Source: CAVWSM01 sp963757805 (GTDB lineage: Bacteria > Actinomycetota > Actinomycetes > Jiangellales > Jiangellaceae). Taken from it: a stretch of DNA of 64,000 nt. The DNA lies in assembly GCA_963757805.1 (NCBI GenBank), contig CAVWSM010000006.1, forward strand, positions 372,001 to 436,000, in the 5' to 3' direction. Numbering within the stretch: the stretch's first letter is position 1; the number at the start of each line of letters is the position of its first letter. The notes under the pieces were generated by a model. It had not been told where the DNA came from. It saw nothing but the letters and a program-made list of their open reading frames with translations, and did no database searches. A program made the position numbers and the translations under genes. Shown one piece after another: positions 27,547 to 40,819 of this stretch.

Positions 27547-28335
27547 ATGGGCCATATCAAGTCGCAGGTAACTGTCGATCTTGGCCTGTACCTGTCCGAC
27601 CTGGGTGTCTGTGACGCCGACAGTGCGGCGATCTGCGGAGTAGCAGTCAAGACCGTACGTCGGTGGCGCCGGCTCTATCAGCGGCGCGGAGTAAGCGCTT
27701 CGGGGAGAGACGCGGCGCCACCGGCGCACCCTGCCCGCGCTGCGCCGGGGCCGAGCTCGATCGTGAGGCCTACGCGCACCTCCTCGGCTGGTATCTCGGC
27801 GACGGCCACATAGTCCACACGCGCAGTGGCGTCTACCGCTTGGAGATGATGAGCGACAACCGCTACCCAGGCTTGCTGGACGAGATCGCAGTTGCACTTG
27901 CTCGTGTGCGGCCCGGGACCGTTGCGCTTCGACGCCCCAAGCCCGGCTGCACGGCAGTCGGAACGACAGTGGAAGCACTGGCCATGCGTGTTTCCCCAGC
28001 ACGGGCCGGGCCGCAAGCACGAGCGGCGCATCGAGCTCGAGCCTTGGCAACGTGGGATCGTGACGCAGCACCCCGGCCGCTTCCTGCGAGGGCTCTTTCA
28101 TTCGGACGGCTGCCGCATCACCAACTGGACCGTTCGCAAGGTTGCCGGCCGGCCCAAGCGATTCGAGTACCCGCGCTACTTCTTCAGTAACAAGTCCAGC
28201 GACATCCTCGAGCTCTGCGAGTGGGCGCTCGACCTGCTCGGCGTCGACCACCGCAGGAACCGGCCAGACATGATTTCGGTGGCCCGAAAGGAATCAGTCG
28301 CCATTCTCGACGTGCACGTCGGCCCGAAGTACTGA
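27547..28335 (+). CDS. HTH plus LAGLIDADG-type endonuclease-like protein, two frame breaks
   Basis: The N-terminus (AAICGVAVKTVRRWRRLYQR) is a helix-turn-helix. A Cys pair (CPRCAGAELD) follows, then two LAGLIDADG-like helices, AHLLGWYLGDGHI and RFLRGLFHSDGCRI, about 110 residues apart, the pattern of a single-chain homing endonuclease. HWPCVFPQHGPGRKHERRI and YPRYFFSNKSSDI are features I associate with a stand-alone actinobacterial family often called regulator or endonuclease. Frame breaks near 27690 and 27965 must be repaired for a protein of about 262 residues. It begins 40 nt after tRNA-Leu and is not inside an intein or intron. It could be a free-standing homing gene, a domesticated regulator, or decayed. 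Confidence 0.72.
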
Positions 28336-28340
28336 CGGGC

Positions 28341-29783
28341 TTAGTCGCGGTAGGCCGGCGCCGCCCCAGCGGCCGCATCGCCGATCTGGTGCACGCGCAG
28401 CGCGTTGGTCGAGCCAGGGATGCCCGGTGGAGACCCGGCCACGATGACGACCAACTCGCCCATGCGACAGCGACCTGACTCGACGAGCATCCGGTCCACC
28501 TGCCGCACCATGTCGTCCGTGTGAAACACCTCCGGCACAAGGAAAGCCTCGACGCCCCAGGTGAGCGCGAGCCGCCGACGAGTGTGTTCCACGGGGGTGA
28601 AGGCAAGCAGTGGGATCGAGGTCCGCAATCGCGCCATGCGCTTGGCCGAGTCACCGGTCTGGGTGAACGCGACGACGTACGTGGCACCCAGCAGGTCGGC
28701 CACCTCTGCCGCCGCGCGAGTGATGGCGCCGCCCTTGGTCCGTGGCAGCGTCGTCAGAGGCGGGATACGAGACAGCGCATGCTCCTCGACCGTCTCAACG
28801 ATCTGCGCCATGGTGCGTACGGCCTCAATGGGATGCAGGCCGACGCTCGTCTCGCCGGAGAGCATGACGGCGTCGGTGCCATCGAGCACGGCGTTAGCGA
28901 CATCGGAGGCCTCGGCTCGCGTCGGACGCGCGTTCTGGATCATCGACTCGAGCATCTGGGTGGCCACGATCACCGGCTTGGCTCGACGCCGCGCCAGCTC
29001 GATCGCCCGCTTCTGCACCAGCGGCACGTCCCATAGCGCCATCTCGACGCCAAGGTCACCGCGAGCCACCATGATCGCGTCGAACGCGTCGACGATCTCT
29101 TCCAGGTTCTCGACCGCCTGCGGCTTCTCGATCTTGGCGATGACAGGGAGTTGGATGCCCTCCTCGTCCATGATCCGCCGTACGTCCTCGATGTCCTTGG
29201 CGTTCCGGACGAACGACAGCGCAATCATGTCGGCGCCAAGCTTGAGCCCCCACCGCAGGTCACGCTCGTCCTTGTCGGACAGGGCGGGCACGCTCACCGC
29301 AACGCCAGGCAGGTTGATGCCCTTGCTATTGGACACCGGGCCACCCTCGAGAACACGGGTCACGACGCGCGGCCCGTCGACTTCCTCGACCTCGAGCAAG
29401 ATGCGACCGTCGTCGACGAGCAGTTTGTCGCCGCGAGAGACATCGCCCGGCAGGCCCTTGTAGGTCGTCGAGCAGATCTCCGCGGTGCCCACCACATCGT
29501 CAGTCGTGATGGTGAACCGCTGGCCGTACTGCAGGTTGACCTTGTCTTCGCCGAACCGCCCCAGGCGGATCTTGGGCCCCTGAAGGTCGACGAGTACGGC
29601 GACGTTGCGCCCAGCGGCGTCCGCGGCCTCACGTACGCGCCGGTAGCGCTCCTCATGCTCCGGATAGCCACCGTGGCTGAGGTTGAACCTCGCGACGTCC
29701 ATGCCGGCGTCGATGAGCTCACGGAGCCGCTCGGGCGAGGAGACGGCAGGACCCAGGGTGCAAACAATCTTGGCGCGACGCAC
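28341..29783 (-). CDS. pyk: Pyruvate kinase
   Basis: Final ATP-forming step of glycolysis: phosphoenolpyruvate plus ADP to pyruvate plus ATP. The barrel starts MRRAKIVCTLGPA; the catalytic block VIAKIEKPQAVENLEEI and the metal-binding MVARGDLGVE and MLSGETSVGLHP are all present. Start taken at GTG 29783 by family; the frame is open 66 nt further. 480 residues, intact. It lies between gltBD and the tRNA-Leu/endonuclease pair, with its stop 5 nt from that of the convergent endonuclease gene. Confidence 0.96.
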   Translation of the reverse strand: MRRAKIVCTLGPAVSSPERLRELIDAGMDVARFNLSHGGYPEHEERYRRVREAADAAGRNVAVLVDLQGPKIRLGRFGEDKVNLQYGQRFTITTDDVVGTAEICSTTYKGLPGDVSRGDKLLVDDGRILLEVEEVDGPRVVTRVLEGGPVSNSKGINLPGVAVSVPALSDKDERDLRWGLKLGADMIALSFVRNAKDIEDVRRIMDEEGIQLPVIAKIEKPQAVENLEEIVDAFDAIMVARGDLGVEMALWDVPLVQKRAIELARRRAKPVIVATQMLESMIQNARPTRAEASDVANAVLDGTDAVMLSGETSVGLHPIEAVRTMAQIVETVEEHALSRIPPLTTLPRTKGGAITRAAAEVADLLGATYVVAFTQTGDSAKRMARLRTSIPLLAFTPVEHTRRRLALTWGVEAFLVPEVFHTDDMVRQVDRMLVESGRCRMGELVVIVAGSPPGIPGSTNALRVHQIGDAAAGAAPAYRD

Positions 29784-29845
29784 GAGTGACCATGGTATCG
29801 GCCGAGGGGGCTTCGCCTCCGGCTGGGTCAGTGGGGCGACGGAGG

Positions 29846-30040
29846 TCACGCGAAGAGCGTGCCGCCGAATGGGCGCGTGGCATCGAATCCGGGCAGCAGG
29901 AGGAAGCTGCCGCTCGCGGTCAGCCTCACGTACCCCATTAGATCGTCGACCTCGTCAAGGCGTTGCTGGGTACGGATGAAGGCTCCGATGTCGTGCCGGA
30001 CGGACCTGAATACCAGGGTCGAGCCGGGATACGGACTCCA
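29846..30040 (-). pseudogene. C-terminal fragment resembling a Dyp-type peroxidase
   Basis: About 60 residues, read as LVFRSVRHDIGAFIRTQQRL then MGYVRLTASGSFLLLPG and FGGTLF before a stop, resemble the last segment of EfeB/Dyp-type haem peroxidases (F..IQ..L, LN.Y...GSG.F..PPG, G..LF). No upstream peroxidase domain exists; the fragment emerges from the end of the Phd antitoxin gene in another frame. Probably a deletion remnant. The similarity is judged by eye, and a chance reading frame is possible. Confidence 0.4.
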
Positions 30041-30248
30041 ATGTGTCGAGTCGCCTGTCTGCCTGCCGCAGGCCAGCCAAGAACGCGTGGGTGGGCAGGG
30101 TGCGCGGCCGATCACGCCGCGGGACAAGCAGGGCCACTGGACGGTTGTTCACCGTCACTTCGAGAGTCTCCCCGGCCTCGACCCGCCGCAGCACCTCCAT
30201 GACGTTGTTGCGGAGCTCCCGATCGGGGATCTGCGAGCAACTGGCCAC
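29955..30248 (-). CDS. Phd/YefM-family antitoxin-like protein, orphan
   Basis: The N-terminal 45 residues have the Phd antitoxin fold: IPDRELRNNVMEVLRRVEAG, then LEVTVNNRPVALLVPRR. GTG start (VASCSQIP). The C-terminal toxin-binding part looks abnormal after DRRLDTL, and no PIN-domain or RelE/Doc toxin gene lies on either side. Either the operon has lost its toxin or it acts as a lone DNA-binding protein. Its downstream end overlaps the peroxidase-like fragment. Confidence 0.6.
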   Translation of the reverse strand: MASCSQIPDRELRNNVMEVLRRVEAGETLEVTVNNRPVALLVPRRDRPRTLPTHAFLAGLRQADRRLDTLESVSRLDPGIQVRPARHRSLHPYPATP

Positions 30249-30288
30249 GGTTCTACCGTGGCACGAGTGCAACGTCCGTCGCACCTGG

Positions 30289-31754
30289 TCAAGCAACGAG
30301 CGGCCGGTCTGTCGGAGCCACCGGCGCCGGCAGCCGGCGCTCGCCGGTGAGGAACTCGTCGACAGCCGCGGCGCACGCGCGCCCCTCAGCGATTGCCCAC
30401 ACGATCAGTGACTGACCCCGTCCGGCGTCACCGCAGACGAAGACACCGTCGGCGGACGACGAGTACGACGCATCGCGGGCGAAGTTGCTGCGCGCGTCCT
30501 GCTCGAGCCCGAGCTGCTCGACGAACCCGCCAGCCTCCGGGCCCAGGAAACCCATCGCCAACAGCACCAGCCCCGCCGGGATCACCTGCTCGGTCCCTGG
30601 CACCGGCTCGAACCCGCCACCAGCAGCCGGGCGCACCTCGACCAAGCCGCAACGACTCAACACGACCCGCCGCGTCGCCGACCAGCTCCTGCGTCGATAC
30701 CGAGTACACCCGCTCGCCGCCTTCCTCATGCGCGTACGACGTGCGCATGATCAGCGGCCAGGTCGGCCACGGCGTCACATCCGGCCGCTCGTCCGCCGGC
30801 TGCGGCAGGATCTCCAGCTGCGTCACCGACGCGGCCCCCTGCCGGTGCGCCGTCCCCACGCAGTCGGCGCCGGTGTCGCCGCCGCCAATCACGATGACGT
30901 GCTTGCCCGCCGCAGTGATCTGGTCAACGACGTGCTCGCCCAAAGAAGCCCGGTTGGACTGCGGCAGGTATTCCATCGCCTGGTGCACACCATCGAGCTC
31001 ACGCCCCGGCACCGGCAGATCCCGCCACACCGTCGCGCCAACAGCGAGCACCACCGCGTCGTACCGATCGCGCAATGCCGCCGCCGACACGTCACGCCCG
31101 ATCTCTACACCCGTACGGAAGATCGTCCCTTCGGCGCGCATCTGGTCCAGCCGCCGATCGAGGTGCCTCTTCTCCATCTTGAACTCGGGGATCCCATAGC
31201 GCAGCAGCCCACCCGGACGGTCGGCGCGCTCATAGACCGCGACCGTGTGCCCGGCCCGCGTCAGCTGCTGCGCAGCCGCCAACCCAGCTGGCCCGGACCC
31301 CACCACGGCCACCGAAAACCCGGTCAGAAACTCCGGCGGCTGCGGCAACACTCCCCCGTCGTCCCACGCCCGGTCGATGATCGAGACCTCGACGTTCTTG
31401 ATCGTCACCGCCGGCTGGTTGATCCCGAGCACACACGACGCCTCGCACGGCGCCGGGCACAACCGCCCCGTGAACTCCGGGAAGTTGTTCGTCGCGTGCA
31501 ACCGTTCCGACGCGCCCGGCCAGTCCCCCCGCCAGACCAGGTCGTTCCACTCCGGGATCAGGTTCCCCAACGGACAGCCGTGATGACAGAACGGGATGCC
31601 GCAGTCCATGCAGCGCCCCGCCTGCTCGGTGATGATCGGCAGCAAGGCACGACCGACACCGGGAGCCGGGTAAACCTCGTTCCAGTCCCGCACCCGCTCC
31701 TCGACCGGCCGCGGATGAGCGACTTCGCGCGTCGACTTCAGGAAACCGCGCGGG

Positions 31755-31762
<8 letters not shown>
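30289..31762 (-). CDS. gltD: Glutamate synthase small subunit, one frameshift
   Basis: NADPH-oxidising subunit of glutamate synthase, which feeds electrons to GltB. N-terminal iron-sulfur cysteines RCMDCGIPFCHHGCPLG and CPAPCEASCVLG, FAD motif VVGSGPAGLAAAQQL, NADPH motif VIVIGGGDTGADCVG and the C-terminal VFVCGDAGRGQSLIVWAI are all present. The frame breaks near 30657: CGGCTTGGTC stands where CGGCTGGTC would read LRLVEVRP, one extra T. Restored length about 490. The start ATG overlaps the gltB end by 8 nt. Confidence 0.95.
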
Positions 31763-36256
<4,494 letters not shown>

Positions 36257-36421
36257 GGGCACTCCCGTCGTGAGGCGGGGGCGCGAGGGACGGCGGTGGC
36301 CCTGCGAGGACTATTGCGTGCCGGGAGCGTATCGCAGAGTTGCCCAGCACCTGGACTGATATTCCACATGTCGGGCAGGTGACGGTTCGGTTTCCCGGGG
36401 CGGAGGTCGCGCCGAGGGGCG

Positions 36422-36455
36422 TTCCACTGAGGTCAACTTGTTGACTTCAGTGGAA
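36422..36455. promoter_or_regulatory. Near-perfect dyad upstream of the AraC-type gene
   Basis: Two 16-nt arms (36422-36437 and 36440-36455) around a TT centre are complementary except for one position; the core is CCACTGAGGTCAAC. It lies about 78 nt before the AraC-type start and 166 nt upstream of gltB. The AT-rich symmetric centre and lack of a T-run favour an operator over a terminator; either is possible. Confidence 0.5.
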
Positions 36456-36532
36456 ACGCGGCGAACGGCACCCTCGCACCGGGTGCTGGCCTGCCGGCCG
36501 GGATCGTCGGTGCGGGTGGCAGGCTGGCGGGC

Positions 36533-37220
36533 ATGTACCGGGAGCGGGTGTCGCGGGTGCCGGGCGCGTACGTGTGGACGCGCGAGGTCGGCGCGGGCGA
36601 CGTCGTCAGCCCAGTGCTGCCCGACGGGTGCATGGACCTGATCTGGACCGATGACCAGCTCGATCGTGGCCGGCCCCGACACCACCGCCCATCACTCGGC
36701 GGTCCCGCCGGGGACGACGTTCACCGGCCTGCGGTTCGCTCCTGGGGCCGCGCCGGCGGTGCTCGGCGTGGCCGCGCACGAGCTCCGCGACCAGCGCGTG
36801 GCCATCGCCGACCTGTGGCCGGCGACCGAGGCGCGCCGGGTCAGCGAGCGGGTGGGCAGCGCCGACGCCCGAGGTACGGCGCTCGAAGCCGTCGCGGCCG
36901 AGCTCTGGCGGGATGGCGCTGCCCCCGATCCGGTCGTGGGCGAGGTCCTCCGCCGGTTGTCGGTCGGCACCCCGGTCGCCGAGACCGCCAGCGCCGTCGG
37001 CCTGAGCGAGCGGCAGCTGCATCGCCGATGCCTCGACTGGTTCGGCTACGGGCCTAAGCTGCTCGTCCGCGTCCTGCGCATGCAGCGGGCGCTCGCGCTG
37101 GCTCGCGCGGGGACGCCGTTCGCCAGGGTGGCGGCGAGCGCGGGCTATGCCGACCAGGCGCATCTCGCCCGAGACGTCAAAGGACTGACGGGCGCGACGC
37201 TGGGCGCGCTCACGTCGTAG
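36533..37220 (+). CDS. AraC-family transcriptional regulator, one frameshift
   Basis: DNA-binding regulator. The N-terminal sensor domain (AYVWTREVGAGDVVSPVLPD, then CMDLIWTDDQL) is of the DUF6597 type that precedes AraC domains. The C-terminal double helix-turn-helix has TPVAETASAVGLSERQLHRR and FARVAASAGYADQAHLARDV. One extra G near 36660 (CTCGATCGTG for CTCATCGTG) separates the halves; removal reads DDQLIVAGPDTTAH. Restored length about 229. Its end overlaps the convergent VOC gene by 11 nt. Possible target: itself or the VOC gene. Confidence 0.85.
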
Positions 37221-37608
37221 GCAGCGAGGCGTACAGGTCGACGCCGTTGCCGTCGGGGTCGCCGATGCTCGCGTATCGCTGCCCCCATTCGGCGTCGAAC
37301 GGTGGGAGGTGGCCCCCGTACCCTGCCTCGACCAGCTCGGCGTAGACCGCGTCCACCTCGTCGGCACTCTCGCACTCGAACGCAAAGCCGACGCGCTGAC
37401 CGCCCTTCGGCGGTGTCCAGGACGGGTCGAACGACAGGATCGTGTCGACGGTGTCGAACATCAGCCGCATCCCGCCCGGCAACGCGGCCTCGACGTGTGG
37501 CTCGGAGTCCGCGGAGAGCGGGATGTCGAGGCCGAGGCGGCGGTAGAAGGCCAGCGCTTTGCCCATGTCGGCGACCACAACGCCGATCGCATTGAAGGTA
37601 GGAGTCAT
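37210..37608 (-). CDS. VOC (glyoxalase/bleomycin-resistance) family protein
   Basis: Metal-dependent vicinal-oxygen-chelate fold enzyme or binding protein, 132 residues with two beta-alpha-beta-beta-beta units: FNAIGVVVADMGKALAFYRR and RVGFAFECESADEVDAVYAE, ending GDPDGNGVDLYASLP. Start MTPTFNAIG at ATG 37608; the open frame upstream has no family sequence. It is convergent with the AraC regulator. Substrate unknown. Confidence 0.88.
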   Translation of the reverse strand: MTPTFNAIGVVVADMGKALAFYRRLGLDIPLSADSEPHVEAALPGGMRLMFDTVDTILSFDPSWTPPKGGQRVGFAFECESADEVDAVYAELVEAGYGGHLPPFDAEWGQRYASIGDPDGNGVDLYASLPTT

Positions 37609-37700
37609 GTCCGTGACCCTACGAGGTGGCGCCCATGCGGTCTTGAACGAATCGGACGTGTACGGTCGATCCTCGCCGTGCATGATCGCGGTGTTCGGGG

Positions 37701-38730
37701 TCAGAGACGGACACGTGCGCTGCTAGTACGTGCGGTCTCGGGCCTGGCTCGGCCCCGATTTCGCACGTTCAGCACTTGCACGGTTGGCCTCGCCGGGGGC
37801 TGCTTCGCAGAATCGCTGGCGTCGTCCTCGGACTTGGTCACAGCGTCCTCGGACTCCCCCGTCGCGTCGGCATCCGAGGTGGGCGTCGGTCGTCTTGTCG
37901 TCACGAGACGGCTCGACCTGCTCCTCCCGACCGGGGTGTCGCCGGGCCGAGATCACGATGTAGGCGACAGCGCCCAGGAACACGAGGATCGAGGTCCAGA
38001 TGTTGAGCCGAAGCCCGAGCACCTCATTGACGTCGTCGATGCGCAGCGCCTCGATCCAGCCGCGGCCGAGGGTGTAGAGCGCGACGTACAACGCGAACGC
38101 CCGCCCGTGGCCCATGCGGAACCGGCGGTCGGCCCAGATCACGACGATTGCGACGCCGATGCACCACAGCGACTCGTAGAGGAAAGTGGGCTGGAACGTC
38201 TCGAACTGCTCGTAACCGTTCGGTCGGTGCTCGACGTCGATCTCCACGGCCCATGGCAGGTCAGAGGGCCGGCCGAACAGCTCCTGGTTGAACCAGTTGC
38301 CCCAGCGGCCGATCGCCTGTGCGAGCGCGATGCCGGGTGCGAGCGCGTCGGCCATCGGCGGCAGCGCGATGCCCTTGCGGCGGCAGGCGATCCAAGCGCC
38401 CACCCCGCCGAAGGCGATGGCGCCCCAGATGCCGAGGCCGCCCCGCCAGATCTGCAGCGCGCGGATCGGGTCGCCGTCGTCGCCGAAGTACTTCTGCCAG
38501 TCGGTGGCGACGTGGTAGATGCGGCCGCCGATGATGCCGAACGGCACCGCCCACACGGCGACGTCGGTGACCGTGCCGGACCTGCCGCCGCGCGCAACCC
38601 AGCGCCGCTCGCCGAGCCAGATGGCGACGACGATGCCGGCGAGGATGCAGAGCGCGTAGGCCCGCAATGGCAGCGGGCCGAGATGCCAGACGTTGTCGCT
38701 GGGGCTCGGAATGGATGCGAGGACGCTCAT
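37701..38730 (-). CDS. lgt: Prolipoprotein diacylglyceryl transferase, tail frameshift
   Basis: First step of lipoprotein maturation: attaches diacylglycerol from phosphatidylglycerol to the lipobox Cys. About seven membrane helices; signature AIGRWGNWFNQELFGRPSDLP with the essential Arg, and GRGWIEALRIDD near the end. The catalytic part is intact. After EPSRDDKTTDA the frame becomes Cys/Arg-rich and improbable; the neighbouring frame gives the acidic tail TSDADATGESEDAVTKSEDD and a stop at 37701, so one base change near 37885 is likely. Actinobacterial Lgt often carries such a tail. ATGA overlap with the DsbA-like gene upstream. Confidence 0.93.
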
Positions 38731-39474
38731 GCGCCGGCCGCCTCCTCGACGAGCTGGCGGATGACCGTGCCGTCCTCGAGCATTGCGCCCACCTGGTCCT
38801 GATCGACCTGCTCACCGTCGATGAAAACGGTCGGCGTGCTGCTGACACCGGCATCGCTCCCGGACCCCTGCCACGTTGCCCACCCACGCTCCGTACGTGT
38901 CGTCGGTGACGCACTGCTCGAACTCGTCGCCGGTCGCGCCTACGTCGGCGCCGATCTCGATGAGCTTGTCGTCGGTGTAGAAGCCGGTGTTCTCCCCCGG
39001 GTGCTGCGCAAAGACCTCGGCAAGGAACTCCTGGCCGACACCCTCGTCGACGGCACACCCATAGGCATTGGCCGCGCGCTCGGACTCGTCACCGATGAAC
39101 GACAGCGGGTGGTAGATCACCTGTGCTTCGCCATCGGCGGCGAGCTCCTCGAGTGTCGGGCCGGACGCGGCCTCGAGCTGGGCACAGAACGGGCACTGTA
39201 GGTCGAGCCAGACGTCGACGGTCACCGGGGCCGACGCCGAGCCGACGGGCACACCGCCGTCGGGCTCGGTCACTCCTTGCGGAAGCGCGGCCTCGGGATC
39301 GGTCTCGGCGCGGTTCATCTGCACGACGACGCCGACAATCACGAGCGCTACGACGATGGCGACGGCGAGCCCGATGCGGAACCAGCGCTCGCGTTGGCGG
39401 TCGCGACGGGCTTGCTCGGCCCGCATCTCGGCGGCCCGCTCCCGTGCGGCCTTCTTGCCCGACGGTGTGCTCAT
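38727..39474 (-). CDS. Membrane-anchored DsbA-like thiol:disulfide protein, one frameshift
   Basis: Extracytoplasmic thioredoxin-fold oxidoreductase. A charged N-terminus leads to one transmembrane helix (IGLAVAIVVALVIVGVVV), then the DsbA/DSBA-like domain with the CPFC active site in DVWLDLQCPFCAQLE. The frame breaks near 38866 in GGGG; one G fewer reads GSGSDAGVSSTPTVFIDG, which supplies the cis-Pro loop TPT, and the frame runs to a stop at 38727. Restored length about 249. NTGA overlaps on both sides tie it to mauE and lgt. Confidence 0.88.
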
Positions 39475-40007
39475 CGCGGCTGCTCCTCATTCGCCGGCTG
39501 ATCGGCCTCCGCTGGCGGCGTCGCCTCGCGCTCGTCGTCGACCGGCGCACGATCGACCGCGAACCTGCTCGTCGGGAAGATCACGAGCCACACCGCTAAC
39601 GCGAGGAACCCAAGGTCGCGCAGGATCTCCGACACGTACTGCGTGTCGTCGGGGTCGATCGCTCCCCCGCCGCCGAAGCAGCCGCAGTCGATCGACAACC
39701 CGCGCGCCCAGGCCGAGGCGACACCGGCGATGAACGCCACCATGAGTACGGCCGTGGCGGCAGCGGCGAACCGTGTCGCCAACCCGATCAGCAGGAGCAG
39801 TCCGAGCGCGATCTCGAGGAACGGCAGTCCGTAACCGATGATCTCGGCGACGCTCGACGGGAACAGGTCATAGGCGTTGACCGCGGCGACCGACTGGTTG
39901 GGGTCGGCGATCTTGGCACCGCCGGCGGCAAACAACACCCCGGCCAGAACCAGCCGCGCCACCGTGGACACCCACGGCTGCCACGCACTCGCGTGAACAC
40001 GTTTCAT
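39471..40007 (-). CDS. MauE/DoxX-family membrane protein
   Basis: Four-helix membrane protein of the MauE/DoxX superfamily, 178 residues: VLAGVLFAAGGAKIADP, VAEIIGYGLPFLEIALGLLL, AVLMVAFIAGVASAWARGL and a fourth helix. The redox-like CGCFGGGG motif follows the third helix, as in MauE proteins thought to pass electrons to extracytoplasmic thioredoxins. The adjacent DsbA-like gene, coupled by ATGA, is the obvious partner; that partnership is inference. Confidence 0.87.
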   Translation of the reverse strand: MKRVHASAWQPWVSTVARLVLAGVLFAAGGAKIADPNQSVAAVNAYDLFPSSVAEIIGYGLPFLEIALGLLLLIGLATRFAAAATAVLMVAFIAGVASAWARGLSIDCGCFGGGGAIDPDDTQYVSEILRDLGFLALAVWLVIFPTSRFAVDRAPVDDEREATPPAEADQPANEEQPR

Positions 40008-40819
40008 ACCGCGGCCCGTCCGCCCGCCCGGCGTACACCGTCAGCCAGCTCGGCGGTGAGTCGTCGGAGGCTGGTCAGGCCGGTGTCGAGCGTCGATGCG
40101 TCGAGCAGGCACTTGACGAGGGCCGAGCCGACGATGACCCCGTCCGCGTAGGTCGCGACCTCGGCGGCCTGCGCTCCCGACGACACGCCGAGGCCGACCG
40201 CCACCGGAATGTCTGAAACAGCGCGTACGCGCTTGACGAGCCGCTCGGCGGCGGTGCCGACCTCGGCACGCGCCCCGGTCACCCCCATCGTGGACGCGGC
40301 GTAGACGAAGCCGCGGCAATGGTCGACGGTCATCGCAAGCCGCGCGTCGGTGGATGAGGGAGCGACCAGGAAGATCGTGTCAAGATCAGCGGGCCGGGCA
40401 GCACTCAGCCACGCGCCGGCCTCGTCGGGGATGAGGTCGGGCGTGATGACACCGACTCCCCCGGCAGCCGTCAGTTCTTCCACGAAGCGGCCAACGCCGT
40501 AGCGCTCGACAGGGTTCCAATAAGACATCACGAGCGGTGCGGCGCCCGCGTCGGCCACGGCGCGTACGACCCGCAGCACGTCAGGAGTGGTGGTGCCCGC
40601 GGCGAGCGCTGCGTCGGCGGCCCGCTGGATCGTGGGGCCGTCCATGCCGGGGTCGGAGTAGGGCAGGCCGACCTCCACGGCGTCGCAGCCGGCCTCGACA
40701 AGCGTGCGTACGGCCGCGATCGAGCCCTCCAGCGATGGGTAGCCCGCCGGCAGGTAGCCGATCAGGGCCGCCCGGTTGTCGGCCCTCGCCGCGGCGAACA
40801 CCTCGTGGAGCCGTGGCAT
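40004..40819 (-). CDS. trpA: Tryptophan synthase alpha chain
   Basis: Cleaves indole-3-glycerol phosphate to indole and glyceraldehyde 3-phosphate. TIM barrel with the substrate motifs EVGLPYSDPGMDGPTIQ (acidic residues Glu and Asp), GVITPDLIPDEAG and AVGLGVSSGAQAAEV. 271 residues, intact. The start ATG shares its A with the trpB stop (TGATG), so the two subunits are made in coupled amounts. The ATGA at its end joins mauE. Confidence 0.97.
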   Translation of the reverse strand: MPRLHEVFAAARADNRAALIGYLPAGYPSLEGSIAAVRTLVEAGCDAVEVGLPYSDPGMDGPTIQRAADAALAAGTTTPDVLRVVRAVADAGAAPLVMSYWNPVERYGVGRFVEELTAAGGVGVITPDLIPDEAGAWLSAARPADLDTIFLVAPSSTDARLAMTVDHCRGFVYAASTMGVTGARAEVGTAAERLVKRVRAVSDIPVAVGLGVSSGAQAAEVATYADGVIVGSALVKCLLDASTLDTGLTSLRRLTAELADGVRRAGGRAAV

